A stretch of DNA of 37,511 nt from Clostridiaceae bacterium (lineage in GTDB: Bacteria > Bacillota > Clostridia > Saccharofermentanales > DTU023). This document shows positions 19,317 through 27,032 of this stretch, one piece after another. Within the stretch, counting starts at the first letter, position 1. Each line of letters begins with the position of its first letter. The notes under the pieces are model-generated. The model was not told the origin of the DNA. It searched no databases and was given only the letters and a program-made list of their open reading frames with translations. The stretch is from the NCBI GenBank assembly GCA_012841145.1, contig DUVH01000031.1, positions 1 through 37,511 of the forward strand. The letters run 5' to 3'. The position numbers and the translations under genes were made by a program.

Positions 19317-20012
19317 TCAGACAGTCGCCTCAAATTTGTATCCGACTCCGTATACAGTGATCAGGCCGTAATTCGGATTGTCGGTGTCGATCTTTTGACG
19401 GATGCGCTTGATGTGTGTATCGACCGTGCGCGTATCTCCGAAGTAATCGTAGCCCCAGACCTTTGACAGGATTTGTTCGCGATCCATCACCTGACCGGGA
19501 TGTGAAGCGAGGAGATAGAGAATCTCGACTTCCTTCGGTGTGAACGGGACGACCTCATCGTTGACTTTGACTTGGTAATTATCGAGGTTTATCTCGAGTC
19601 CGTCAAAGCGCAAGACGGAAGATTTCTGTCCCGTTTCCGTCTCGTGTATACGCCGGAAAACTGCCTTGATGCGAGCGATCACTTCGCGAGGACTGAACGG
19701 TTTGACGATGTAGTCGTCAGCCCCGAGCTCCAACCCCAATACGCGATCGATCTCTTCTCCCTTTGCGGTAAGCATGATAATCGGTACATTCGATGTCCTT
19801 CTGATATAGCGGCAGACATCCGTACCCGACATCTTCGGCATCATAAGGTCGAGAATGACAAGATCCGGTTTCTCGCTGAGCGCCTTTTCAAGCGCTTCTT
19901 CTCCGTCAAATGCGGATGAATAGGGGAAGTGCTCAGCCTTGAGATAGAGACCGAGGGACTCGTGTACAACGGGGTCATCATCGCAGATTAGAATATGGGG
20001 AGTTGAGGACAT
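19317..20012 (-). CDS. OmpR/PhoB-family response regulator
   Basis: Two-domain DNA-binding response regulator (231 aa). The receiver domain has the acidic pair at residues 11-13, the phosphoacceptor Asp55 in LVILDLMMPKMSG, the switch Thr in MLTAKG and the conserved Lys in IVKPF. The C-terminal winged helix ends with RTVDTHIKRIRQKI and VYGVGYKFE, as in PhoB/WalR proteins. The ATG has a perfect AGGAGG site. First gene of the regulator-kinase-rluF operon, divergent from the RluA-type synthase. The 100-bp divergent gap has a minus-strand TATAAT near 20055 but no convincing -35, which would fit a promoter needing activation. Confidence 0.94.
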   Translation of the reverse strand: MSSTPHILICDDDPVVHESLGLYLKAEHFPYSSAFDGEEALEKALSEKPDLVILDLMMPKMSGTDVCRYIRRTSNVPIIMLTAKGEEIDRVLGLELGADDYIVKPFSPREVIARIKAVFRRIHETETGQKSSVLRFDGLEINLDNYQVKVNDEVVPFTPKEVEILYLLASHPGQVMDREQILSKVWGYDYFGDTRTVDTHIKRIRQKIDTDNPNYGLITVYGVGYKFEATV

Positions 20013-20112
20013 GGGTAACCTCCTGAATCTGATATTCGTATTTTCTCACCTATTATATATCAAACGGATCGCATAAACCGTTACATTATAACTTCGATGA
20101 TATGATGACGGT

Positions 20113-20970
20113 ATGAACAAGTCGAACGAGTTGAATATTCTCTATGAAGACAACCACGTGCTCGTTGTGTTGAAACCGCCTGGTGTACCTTCTCAGCCGG
20201 ACAGATCGACCGCGCCCGATTTGTTAGGTTTGCTAAAACGCTATATCGCCGCTCGCGATCAAAAAAAAGGTGATGCTTGGCTCGGTCTCATTCACAGGCT
20301 CGATCGCCCGACAAGCGGTCTGATGGTCTTTGCGAAGACATCGAAGGCTGCCTCACGTATGAGCAGGTCGTTTCGGAGCAGAGATGTCAAAAAATACTAC
20401 GTCGCCGTCGTGCGCGGGGTTCCCGATCAGGATGGCGGTACGCTGCGCGATAACCTGTCAGCTCGCGATATAGAAGGGCGCGTGAGGCTCTTGGCAACCG
20501 ACAGTACGAGCGATCCGATGACACCCTCCGGCAGAGAAGAGCTTGTTACACATAATCTTCTTTCTATGACCGAGCGAAAAGGGGAAATGCACAATGTCAG
20601 GAACGCAAAATATGCCGAACTTGCATGGTCCTCCATCTGTTTAAAGAACAGACTGTTCAACGAGGCACTTCTCTTCATTGAACTTTTCACGGGACGACGT
20701 CATCAGATTCGCGTTCAACTCGCGGAAAGAGGATTTCCGATACTCGGCGACAGGCGATACGGTTTCAACGATGAGCGCGATTTGAGCGTCCCGACGCTCG
20801 CGCTCCACGCGTGCGGTCTCGTTTTCCCGCATCCCGTGCAGAGGAAGACACTTGCGATTTACGCAGATCCGTCTATCAATCCGTCCTTCGCAGAGGAGGA
20901 TGTCGCAGGGTTCAATAAATATTTGAATTCCTTACTCGACGACGGTGTATTGGATAGTTCAACTCTTTGA
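20113..20970 (+). CDS. RluA-family rRNA/tRNA pseudouridine synthase
   Basis: Pseudouridine synthase of the RluA/RluC/RluD group, 285 aa, without an N-terminal S4 domain, so closest in layout to RluA or the YjbO-type enzymes. Catalytic Asp64 lies in LIHRLDRPTSGLMVFAK; GRRHQIRVQLAERGFPILGDRRYG and LALHACGLVFPHP are the later family motifs. About 40 extra residues lie between the strand KYYVAVVRG and FIELFTGRRHQIR. No Shine-Dalgarno is visible before ATG 20113, and a TATGAT ends exactly 6 bases before it, so a leaderless message is possible, but no good -35 supports this. The modified uridine cannot be predicted. The 54 bp after its stop hold no gene. Confidence 0.88.
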   Translation: MNKSNELNILYEDNHVLVVLKPPGVPSQPDRSTAPDLLGLLKRYIAARDQKKGDAWLGLIHRLDRPTSGLMVFAKTSKAASRMSRSFRSRDVKKYYVAVVRGVPDQDGGTLRDNLSARDIEGRVRLLATDSTSDPMTPSGREELVTHNLLSMTERKGEMHNVRNAKYAELAWSSICLKNRLFNEALLFIELFTGRRHQIRVQLAERGFPILGDRRYGFNDERDLSVPTLALHACGLVFPHPVQRKTLAIYADPSINPSFAEEDVAGFNKYLNSLLDDGVLDSSTL

Positions 20971-21024
20971 TGCTGAAGTCCCCTAAAACTTGCTCTTTTT
21001 GCAGGCGAACTGATCAACAATAAT

Positions 21025-21060
21025 CAAGCCCGAGACTAACTCATATTTGTCTCGGGCTTG
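21025..21060 (-). terminator. Terminator of the tRNA operon
   Basis: Perfect 12-bp inverted repeat CAAGCCCGAGAC (21025-21036) and GTCTCGGGCTTG (21049-21060) with a 12-base loop, followed on the minus strand by ATTATTGTTG. The proximal arm starts inside the encoded CCA of tRNA-Leu, so the hairpin and the mature 3' end share two bases. Confidence 0.8.
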
Positions 21061-21144
21061 GTGCCGGTGGCCGGACTCGAACCGGCACGGGGATGTCCCC
21101 ATCGCATTTTGAGTGCGACACGTCTGCCATTCCATCACACCGGC
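21059..21144 (-). tRNA. tRNA-Leu (anticodon CAA)
   Basis: Class II tRNA with long variable arm. The acceptor arms GCCGGTG/CACCGGC pair, the anticodon loop CTCAAAA gives CAA (codon UUG), the T-arm contains GGTTCGAGTCC, and CCA is encoded. Last gene of the minus-strand tRNA operon. Confidence 0.95.
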
Positions 21145-21196
21145 AAAACATTTAAAAAGAACGGATCGCCCACCAAGGGACGATCCGTCAGACAAG

Positions 21197-21281
21197 TGGT
21201 GGGGGAGAGTGGATTTGAACCACCGAAGTCGTTGACAACAGATTTACAGTCTGCCCCCTTTGGCCGCTCGGGAACTCCCCC
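21197..21281 (-). tRNA. tRNA-Tyr (anticodon GTA)
   Basis: Class II tRNA: acceptor GGGGGAG/CTCCCCC, anticodon loop ACTGTAAAT with GTA, a long variable arm and encoded CCA. A GUN-anticodon tRNA and hence a natural substrate of the Tgt/QueA pathway encoded in the same window. Confidence 0.95.
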
Positions 21282-21299
21282 GTGTATGCTTGTCTGTGT

Positions 21300-21376
21300 T
21301 GGTGGGCCATCAGGGACTTGAACCCCGGACCGACCGGTTATGAGCCGGCTGCTCTGACCGACTGAGCTAATGGCCC
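21300..21376 (-). tRNA. tRNA with CAT anticodon (elongator Met, or Ile2 if lysidine-modified)
   Basis: 77-nt class I tRNA with acceptor GGGCCAT/ATGGCCC, D-arm AGCTCAGTCGGTCAGAGC, anticodon stem-loop CCGGCTCATAACCGG, T-arm GGGGTTCAAGTCCC and encoded CCA. The CAT anticodon together with AGCTCAG and GGCTCATAACC fits either elongator tRNA-Met or tRNA-Ile(CAU). First gene of the operon. Confidence 0.93.
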
Positions 21377-21400
21377 ACGTGTCCTGAACGGCGCCCCGTG

Positions 21401-21430
21401 ATTATAAGAAACGTATAATGGATTTGTCAA
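21401..21430 (-). promoter_or_regulatory. Promoter of the tRNA operon
   Basis: On the minus strand, a perfect TTGACA (21430-21425) and a perfect TATAAT (21406-21401) separated by 18 bp, about 25 bases upstream of the first tRNA. Strong consensus, as expected for stable RNA. Confidence 0.88.
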
Positions 21431-21534
21431 GTCATATATTTTTGAGTTTCAGAAACTTACTGATAGTATGAAAAATCGAGAGAGCAGGCGTAATCTGTTT
21501 CCTTGTAAATGTCGATGAAATCGCCCCTGTTAAA

Positions 21535-21587
21535 AATACATTATGATTAATTATACTATTTACATGTATTGTTAATCATAATGTATT
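21535..21587. repeat. Perfect 16-bp inverted repeat, possible operator or structured RNA
   Basis: AATACATTATGATTAA (21535-21550) and TTAATCATAATGTATT (21572-21587) are exact inverted copies around a 21-base AT-rich centre. The AATGTATT end recurs once more at 21611-21618. No T-tract follows, and the arms are AT-only apart from two G/C positions, so a dimeric regulator site is more likely than a terminator. Confidence 0.65.
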
Positions 21588-21678
21588 GAAAGGCGAATGC
21601 CTCATTTATTAATGTATTTTGACTGTTCAACTGATGAAATAATTATGAATATTATGGAAACTAAAGTATTCGGTTTAC

Positions 21679-21707
21679 TTGACACTCATAGTCCATCATG
21701 CTAAACT
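21679..21707 (+). promoter_or_regulatory. Candidate promoter of the ABC importer operon
   Basis: Perfect -35 TTGACA at 21679-21684, 17-bp spacer, -10 TAAACT at 21702-21707 (4/6). It lies about 90 bp downstream of the 16-bp inverted repeat and 160 bp before the lipoprotein gene. Confidence 0.55.
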
Positions 21708-21865
21708 TAACGCTGAATTAACCCGATTTTTTATCGGGTAAGTTACTATGGGCAATGAGGTGTGCTTATAGCGATTGCAGTAGAGTAGGTGGAGATACCA
21801 TATTCTTTCGTTGAAGTTCTGCCGATACCCATAAATTGTACCAAAAACCATAAGGAGGGTTTTGT

Positions 21866-24439
21866 ATGAAACGATTTACATTAGTTCTGTTCTCCTTGGT
21901 TATGGTTCTGGTGATGCTGATGACAGCATGCACGAAGCCGGATGAGCCTGTTGATCCGTCCGCTTCCGCCGATGAACCTAAGCCTTCGGAGAGCGAAGGG
22001 CCTGAGCCTACCGAGCCAGTCGAAACTGATCCTGTTGAACCGAAGACTGACCGCAAGGGCGGTTGGGTGGACGAAATTGTCGTCTCGGTCATTGATCAGT
22101 CAGCCGTTGTCGCTCAGTTGAATGCTGACGCCATCGACGTTTATGTTAACGGTTTCGGCACAAACGGCTTAGCTGAATTGCAGGACTCCGGTGTACCGTA
22201 CGTCATGTCGAACGGTACTTATTACACCATTCAGTTCAACCCGGCCGAGTTCAAGTCAGGGGATTATAACCCTTTCCGCAACCGTAAGATCCGCGAAGCG
22301 TTTAACATGCTGATTGACCGTAACTACATCAATCAGGAGTACTATGCCGGCGGTTCATTGCTGAAGTGGTTCCCGATTATGACGAACTTCGGCGACTATG
22401 CTGATCTGGTCGACGTTTGTCGTCGTCTCGAGGCTGAGTACGCTTACGACTTCGATAAAGCAGCGGAAATCATTCGCAAAGAAGTTGCACTTGAAGGGTA
22501 TGAGCTCAAAGACGGTAAGTTTGACAAAGACGGTAAGCCTCTCGAAGTTGTATTCCTGATTCGTAATGACGGTGACGGAACGCGTAAACTCTGGGGTAAC
22601 TACCTTGCAGATCAGATGGAAGAAGTCGGCTTCACGGTCGTACGTCAAGAAGGTACGGGTGCAGACCTCGGCCCGATCTGGATCAGCGGTGATCCTGCCG
22701 AAGGACAGTGGCACTTGTACACAGGCGGTTGGGGCGCATCAGTCCTGAATCGCGACCAATCCAACATTTTCCAAGAAATGTATCTTAATACGTCGGCGCA
22801 GGGCATTCCCGTGTTTATGGCGAACGAATCCGATCCTGAGTTCCAAGAGCTCGGCGACCGTCTGTATCGTCGTGACTTCAAAACGCTCGATGAGCGTCGC
22901 ATCATGATGGCTCGCGCGTTGGAGCTGTGTCTGCAAGACTCCTTGCAGGTCATGGTCGTTGACAGCAAGCAGTTTATACCGCACGTGGACGGTGTCGTAG
23001 CGACAACCGACCTGGCTGCCGGTGTTGAGTCCGCTCAAGTCACGCCTTACACACTCCGTTTCGAAGGTAAAGAAGGCGGAACGATGCGCTGGGCGACACA
23101 GCCTTTCCTGTTCAACGGACCGTGGAACCCGATTCAAGGATCGAACACGACGTGTGATCAGGGCGCTGCCCGTATGACCGTCTCATATGCCTTCATCTAT
23201 GACCCATACACCGGTTTGGTTCATCCTCAATTTGCCGAGAAAGCTGACCTAACCGTCAAAACCGGCTTGCCCGTCGGGAAAACTCTTGATTGGGTGAACC
23301 TTGAGTTTGCCGATAATATTGTCGTTCCTGAGGACGCTTGGGCAGACTGGGATGCTGAAAAGCAGCAGTTCATCACTTCGGGTGAAAAGAACGGCGATGC
23401 GGAAGTGACTGCAAATGTTAAGTCCGTCGTCACTTTCAGATCTGACCTCTTTGATGTCGTGAAATGGCACGATGGCAGCCCCCTCACAATGGCTGATATC
23501 GTCATGTCCTTTATCTTGGGCTTTGATCGCGCCAAGGAAGCATCACCTATTTTTGACCAGCAGGCCGTTGCTCGTTTTGAGAACGTCTTCATGCAAGACT
23601 TCCGTGGTATTAAGATCGTCTCCACAGATCCCTTGACCATTGAAGGCTACTCTAATTCGTACTACACTGACGCCGAGCTTACAGCTTTTGACGCGGGTAC
23701 CATGTGGATTAACCAGTTCCAAGGTCAGGCTTCGTTCTCGCAATTCGCGATGATGAACTCTGCCGAAGCTGCCGGTGAGCTTGCCTACTCCGAGAGCAAA
23801 GCGCTGGAGAAGGAAGTTGAACAGACAAGCCTGATCGGCGGCCCCAGCCTTGAAATTCTTGGCAAGCACCTCGACAAGCTGATCGAAGAGGGAACCATTC
23901 CTTACGAGCCGACCCTTGGCGCCTACATCACCAAAGATCAAGCAGTTGAGCGCTACAAAGCACTCAAAGCTTACTTCGATTCTTACGGCAACTACTGGCA
24001 AGGCACCGGTCCGTACTTCCTCAAGTCAGTCGATATGAACGGCAAGTCGCTCGTCATGGCTCACTTCGCTGACTTCCCCGACCCCGCAGATCGCTGGGCC
24101 CGTTACTCCGAACCCATGATCGCCGATGTTGACATCGAAGGTCCCGGCCAAGTCACTGCCGGTGAGGAAGCCGTGTTCGAGGTCTTCATCACATTCAACG
24201 GCGAGCCTTACAAGCTTGACGACATCAGCAAGGTCAAGTTCCTCGCCTACAATGCGGAGAACGAAGTCGTATTGATCGACGACGCCGAAGCTGTGGAAGA
24301 TGGCAAATTTGCAATCAACCTCTCCGGCGATGACACCACCAAGTTCGGTGACGGTGCAACCAAGATCGAAGTCGCGGTTGTTTCACTCGTCGTCGCACAG
24401 CCTACATTCCAAACGATAGAGTTCATTACCAACAAGTAA
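21866..24439 (+). CDS. Oligopeptide-type ABC importer, substrate-binding lipoprotein with permuted halves
   Basis: Extracellular solute-binding lipoprotein of the Dpp/Opp (family 5) kind. The ATG follows AAGGAGG. A signal peptide ends in a lipobox with Cys22 (MLMTAC), then a Pro/Glu/Ser-rich linker to about residue 62. Length is 857 aa against about 520-600 for the family. Residues about 70-390 resemble the usual C-terminal half (NPFRNRKIREAFNMLIDRNYI, then LWGNYLADQMEEVGFTV and WHLYTGGWGAS), whereas residues about 403-740 resemble the usual N-terminal half (GGTMRWA..., VVKWHDGSPLTMADIVMSF). A beta-rich C-terminal domain follows (about 752-857, from ADVDIEGPGQVTAGEE). Substrate unknown; peptides or oligosaccharides are possible. 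First gene of a five-gene importer operon. Confidence 0.85.
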   Translation: MKRFTLVLFSLVMVLVMLMTACTKPDEPVDPSASADEPKPSESEGPEPTEPVETDPVEPKTDRKGGWVDEIVVSVIDQSAVVAQLNADAIDVYVNGFGTNGLAELQDSGVPYVMSNGTYYTIQFNPAEFKSGDYNPFRNRKIREAFNMLIDRNYINQEYYAGGSLLKWFPIMTNFGDYADLVDVCRRLEAEYAYDFDKAAEIIRKEVALEGYELKDGKFDKDGKPLEVVFLIRNDGDGTRKLWGNYLADQMEEVGFTVVRQEGTGADLGPIWISGDPAEGQWHLYTGGWGASVLNRDQSNIFQEMYLNTSAQGIPVFMANESDPEFQELGDRLYRRDFKTLDERRIMMARALELCLQDSLQVMVVDSKQFIPHVDGVVATTDLAAGVESAQVTPYTLRFEGKEGGTMRWATQPFLFNGPWNPIQGSNTTCDQGAARMTVSYAFIYDPYTGLVHPQFAEKADLTVKTGLPVGKTLDWVNLEFADNIVVPEDAWADWDAEKQQFITSGEKNGDAEVTANVKSVVTFRSDLFDVVKWHDGSPLTMADIVMSFILGFDRAKEASPIFDQQAVARFENVFMQDFRGIKIVSTDPLTIEGYSNSYYTDAELTAFDAGTMWINQFQGQASFSQFAMMNSAEAAGELAYSESKALEKEVEQTSLIGGPSLEILGKHLDKLIEEGTIPYEPTLGAYITKDQAVERYKALKAYFDSYGNYWQGTGPYFLKSVDMNGKSLVMAHFADFPDPADRWARYSEPMIADVDIEGPGQVTAGEEAVFEVFITFNGEPYKLDDISKVKFLAYNAENEVVLIDDAEAVEDGKFAINLSGDDTTKFGDGATKIEVAVVSLVVAQPTFQTIEFITNK

Positions 24440-24472
24440 TGTAATTTCTTTGTGACTACATAGGAACCCGAG

Positions 24473-24500
24473 GGGGGGCAAGCCCTAGTGCTTGCCCCTC
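24473..24500 (+). promoter_or_regulatory. Intercistronic stem-loop after the binding-protein gene
   Basis: GGGGCAAG (24475-24482) pairs with CTTGCCCC (24491-24498), extended by G-T and G-C pairs to about 10 bp, with an 8-base loop and no T-tract. Such stem-loops between a binding-protein gene and its permeases commonly stabilise the upstream mRNA or attenuate the rest. Confidence 0.6.
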
Positions 24501-24525
24501 TTAGGATTCAGGAGAGGTTGTGCCC

Positions 24526-25659
24526 ATGACAACTAATGATAATAATATAGCTTTAGAATCAACGGTCGAATATAGCAAGAAAGCGTCGCAAGCAACGGCG
24601 AAGAGGCTATTTCGATTCTTTATTAGACGGCTAATTTTGCTGATGATTACGATCGTCATAGGCGTCTACATCACCATACTCGTCGCGAATATGGGTGGAT
24701 ATGTCGACACCATCTTAAAATCGGCGATCAGGGAAGAAGTGACCATGGAGGTCGCGGCAATGTCCGCCAAGACCCAGATACCTGAGGTTGAGCGGAGAGA
24801 GCTCATTGAGTCATTGATCCAAGATCGCGAGAGAATAGCAGGTCTCGATAAACCATTTATTACCCGCTCCTTCACACACCTGAAAAATGCCCTGACACTA
24901 AATTTCGGGCGTGCTCGATTTATGATCAGCGATCACGGCTCTCGTTATGTTCGCAATATTATATTGGAACGATTGCCTGCTACGCTCCTGTTAATGGGGA
25001 CTTCTCAGCTGCTTCTATTTGCCGTTTCACTTTTCTTGGCGCTCATTGTTTCGCGCCATTACGGAAGTTTCTGGGATAAGCTCATTGTTGCGCTATCTCC
25101 GACATCTTCCATTCCGCCATGGTTTTACGGTATTTTCCTGATACTCTTTTTTGCAGCTTATCTGAAAATTTTGCCATTTGGAGGCATGGTCGATGCGCCG
25201 CCGCCTCCCACGAAGATTGGGTATTTCCTTAGTGTTTTAAAACATATGATCTTACCTGCCTTCTCGTTGTTCATATCGAGTTTCATGATCAATACTTACT
25301 CGTGGAGGACGTTCTTTCTCATTTACTCAAGCGAGGATTACGTTGACATGGCGAAGGCTAAGGGATTAACATCTCGCGCCATTGAAAGGCGCTACATCCT
25401 GCGTCCAACGCTGCCTAACATCATCACGAGCTTTGCGCTTATGTTGGTCGGCATTTGGACCGGTGCGACGTTGACGGAAACTGTCTTCCTTTGGCCGGGA
25501 TTAGGAACAATTATATATGAAGCAGTCAGTAAGTACGATACGGCTGTTATCGTAGGGACCACAATTATTCAGGCTTACTTGTTAGGTATTACGGTATTCC
25601 TTTTGGATTTCCTGTATGCCATCGTGGATCCCAGAGTCAAGTTGGGAGGAGGCAAGTAA
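24526..25659 (+). CDS. ABC importer permease, DppB/OppB type
   Basis: First inner-membrane permease of the importer, 377 aa. GGAGAGG at 24511-24517 places the start at ATG 24526 (GTG 24520 is too close). TM1 spans about residues 36-58; it is followed by an extracytoplasmic stretch of about 80 residues rich in Glu and Arg that is longer than in typical DppB, then the BPD_transp_1 domain with five more segments. The EAA loop reads YVDMAKAKGLTSRAIERRYILRPTLPN, the site that contacts the ATPases. Followed 4 bases later by the second permease. Confidence 0.9.
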   Translation: MTTNDNNIALESTVEYSKKASQATAKRLFRFFIRRLILLMITIVIGVYITILVANMGGYVDTILKSAIREEVTMEVAAMSAKTQIPEVERRELIESLIQDRERIAGLDKPFITRSFTHLKNALTLNFGRARFMISDHGSRYVRNIILERLPATLLLMGTSQLLLFAVSLFLALIVSRHYGSFWDKLIVALSPTSSIPPWFYGIFLILFFAAYLKILPFGGMVDAPPPPTKIGYFLSVLKHMILPAFSLFISSFMINTYSWRTFFLIYSSEDYVDMAKAKGLTSRAIERRYILRPTLPNIITSFALMLVGIWTGATLTETVFLWPGLGTIIYEAVSKYDTAVIVGTTIIQAYLLGITVFLLDFLYAIVDPRVKLGGGK

Positions 25660-25663
25660 CAAG

Positions 25664-27031
25664 ATGAAACGACTAAAGGAATCTCTCAGAGATGTTGCAA
25701 GATACCCATCTGCAATTATCGGAATGATCATTGTTCTTGCGTTGATTCTCTTTTCGTTCTATACGATGTGGAAAATACCTTACAAAGAAGCAATTAAAAT
25801 GTGGCGCGCGAGTGAGAGCGTCGTCTATAAAAACCCGCGAAACGCAAGGCCAACTTGGGTCAACTTGTTCCGAAAGGATAAATTGCCCGAATCGGTCGAT
25901 GTTGTTGCCGGTGAAGACGAGGAATTTACTAAGGTCTCCGAGCCCCGAAAATCAGGGGGCAATTCAATTGAATTCGTCTATACATTTGACTTCAACTACA
26001 ACGAGTTACCGCAGGATTTTTTCATTTATTTCACGTCGAATTATCAATCGAAGAACCCGTTTGTTTCGATGACCCTGCTGACTCCGTCCGGTGAAAATAT
26101 AAAGATTGCCGATACCGGTATTTCGAGAAATCAGAATTACCGTTTCGAGCAGGATGAGAATTTACGTACGCGCTTAAAACGTTTGCATCGCGGCAATGAA
26201 CCTTCCACGGCAATGCAGGGAATTTTCTCAAAGCTTGGTTCAGACCCTTTCGAAATAGACAAGGGGACGTATCAGTTAACCATTCAAGCGACAACCTTTG
26301 AAGAGGACTCCGATGTCAATGCCGAGCTGATCATGCACGGTAAAGTCTTCGGTTTTTTCGGTACCGACCATCTGCGTCGCGATCTGAAAGTTGCCATGAT
26401 GTGGGGTGCGCCGATTGCGCTTGCGTTCGGTCTGACGGCGGCATTGGGAACCGCCATCATTACGATGTTTATTTCGGCGATAGGAACATGGTTCGGCGGT
26501 TGGCTCGATGAGCTGATTCAGAGAATTACCGAAGTCAATATGGTCATACCGTACTTCGCTGTACTCATTATGGTCGGTACGTTCTACTCGCGAAGTATTT
26601 GGACGTTGTTACTGGTAACGATAATTCTGAACATGTTTTCAGGATCGATCAAGTCTCAGAGAGCTATTTTCTTACAAGTTAAAGAGTCGACATATATCGA
26701 GGCGGCGATTGCTTATGGAGCAAGTGATATGCGTATTGTCACACGCTACATGATCCCGCGCGTCATTCCTATGATTATCCCCGGTCTGGTGTCGGCTGTT
26801 CCTTCTTACGTCTTCTTGGAGGCATCGCTTGCTCTGTTGGGTCTCGGCGATCCGTCGATTCCGACATGGGGTAAGGTCATCAATGATGCCCGTACTTTTG
26901 GCGCACAATATCAGGGCATGTATTACTGGATTTTGGAGCCGGCCGCATTCTTGATGATTACCGGATTCGGGTTCGCGCTCTTAGGCTTTGCGCTTGATAG
27001 AATCTTTAATCCGAGACTGAGAGGTATGTAA
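25664..27031 (+). CDS. ABC importer permease, DppC/OppC type, with large extracytoplasmic insert
   Basis: Second permease, 455 aa; the usual DppC is about 290-310. ATG 25664 follows GGGAGGAGG with a long spacer; the upstream frame lies inside the previous gene. TM1 is about residues 17-36. Residues about 40-230 form an extra soluble segment that looks beta-rich (FIYFTSNYQ, PFVSMTLLTPSGENIKI, YQLTIQATTFEE). The canonical FFGTDHLRRDL motif follows at about 232, then the permease domain with EAA loop TYIEAAIAYGASDMRIVTRYMIPRVIP. The insert probably sits outside the membrane, facing the binding protein; its role is unknown. Confidence 0.88.
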   Translation: MKRLKESLRDVARYPSAIIGMIIVLALILFSFYTMWKIPYKEAIKMWRASESVVYKNPRNARPTWVNLFRKDKLPESVDVVAGEDEEFTKVSEPRKSGGNSIEFVYTFDFNYNELPQDFFIYFTSNYQSKNPFVSMTLLTPSGENIKIADTGISRNQNYRFEQDENLRTRLKRLHRGNEPSTAMQGIFSKLGSDPFEIDKGTYQLTIQATTFEEDSDVNAELIMHGKVFGFFGTDHLRRDLKVAMMWGAPIALAFGLTAALGTAIITMFISAIGTWFGGWLDELIQRITEVNMVIPYFAVLIMVGTFYSRSIWTLLLVTIILNMFSGSIKSQRAIFLQVKESTYIEAAIAYGASDMRIVTRYMIPRVIPMIIPGLVSAVPSYVFLEASLALLGLGDPSIPTWGKVINDARTFGAQYQGMYYWILEPAAFLMITGFGFALLGFALDRIFNPRLRGM

Positions 27032-27032
27032 G

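Larger units (their letters stand above)
21431..21865. other. 435-bp AT-rich non-coding leader region upstream of the ABC importer
   Basis: No ORF with a ribosome binding site is seen. The stretch is clearly more AT-rich than its flanks and holds a perfect 16-bp inverted repeat (21535-21587), a promoter candidate (21679-21707) and a small hairpin ACCCGAT/ATCGGGT (21721-21739) without a T-tract. About 160 bp of untranslated leader would separate the promoter from the binding-protein gene. No riboswitch class was recognised. Confidence 0.6.

Noticed and set aside
20101-20113. Leaderless promoter for the RluA-type gene
   Set aside because: TATGAT is placed correctly 6 bases before the ATG, but no acceptable -35 lies 15-19 bp upstream, so support is too thin for a separate call.
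21431-21865. Riboswitch or T-box in the long leader of the importer operon
   Set aside because: No T-box sequence, specifier-antiterminator layout or known aptamer core was recognised; only AT-rich inverted repeats.
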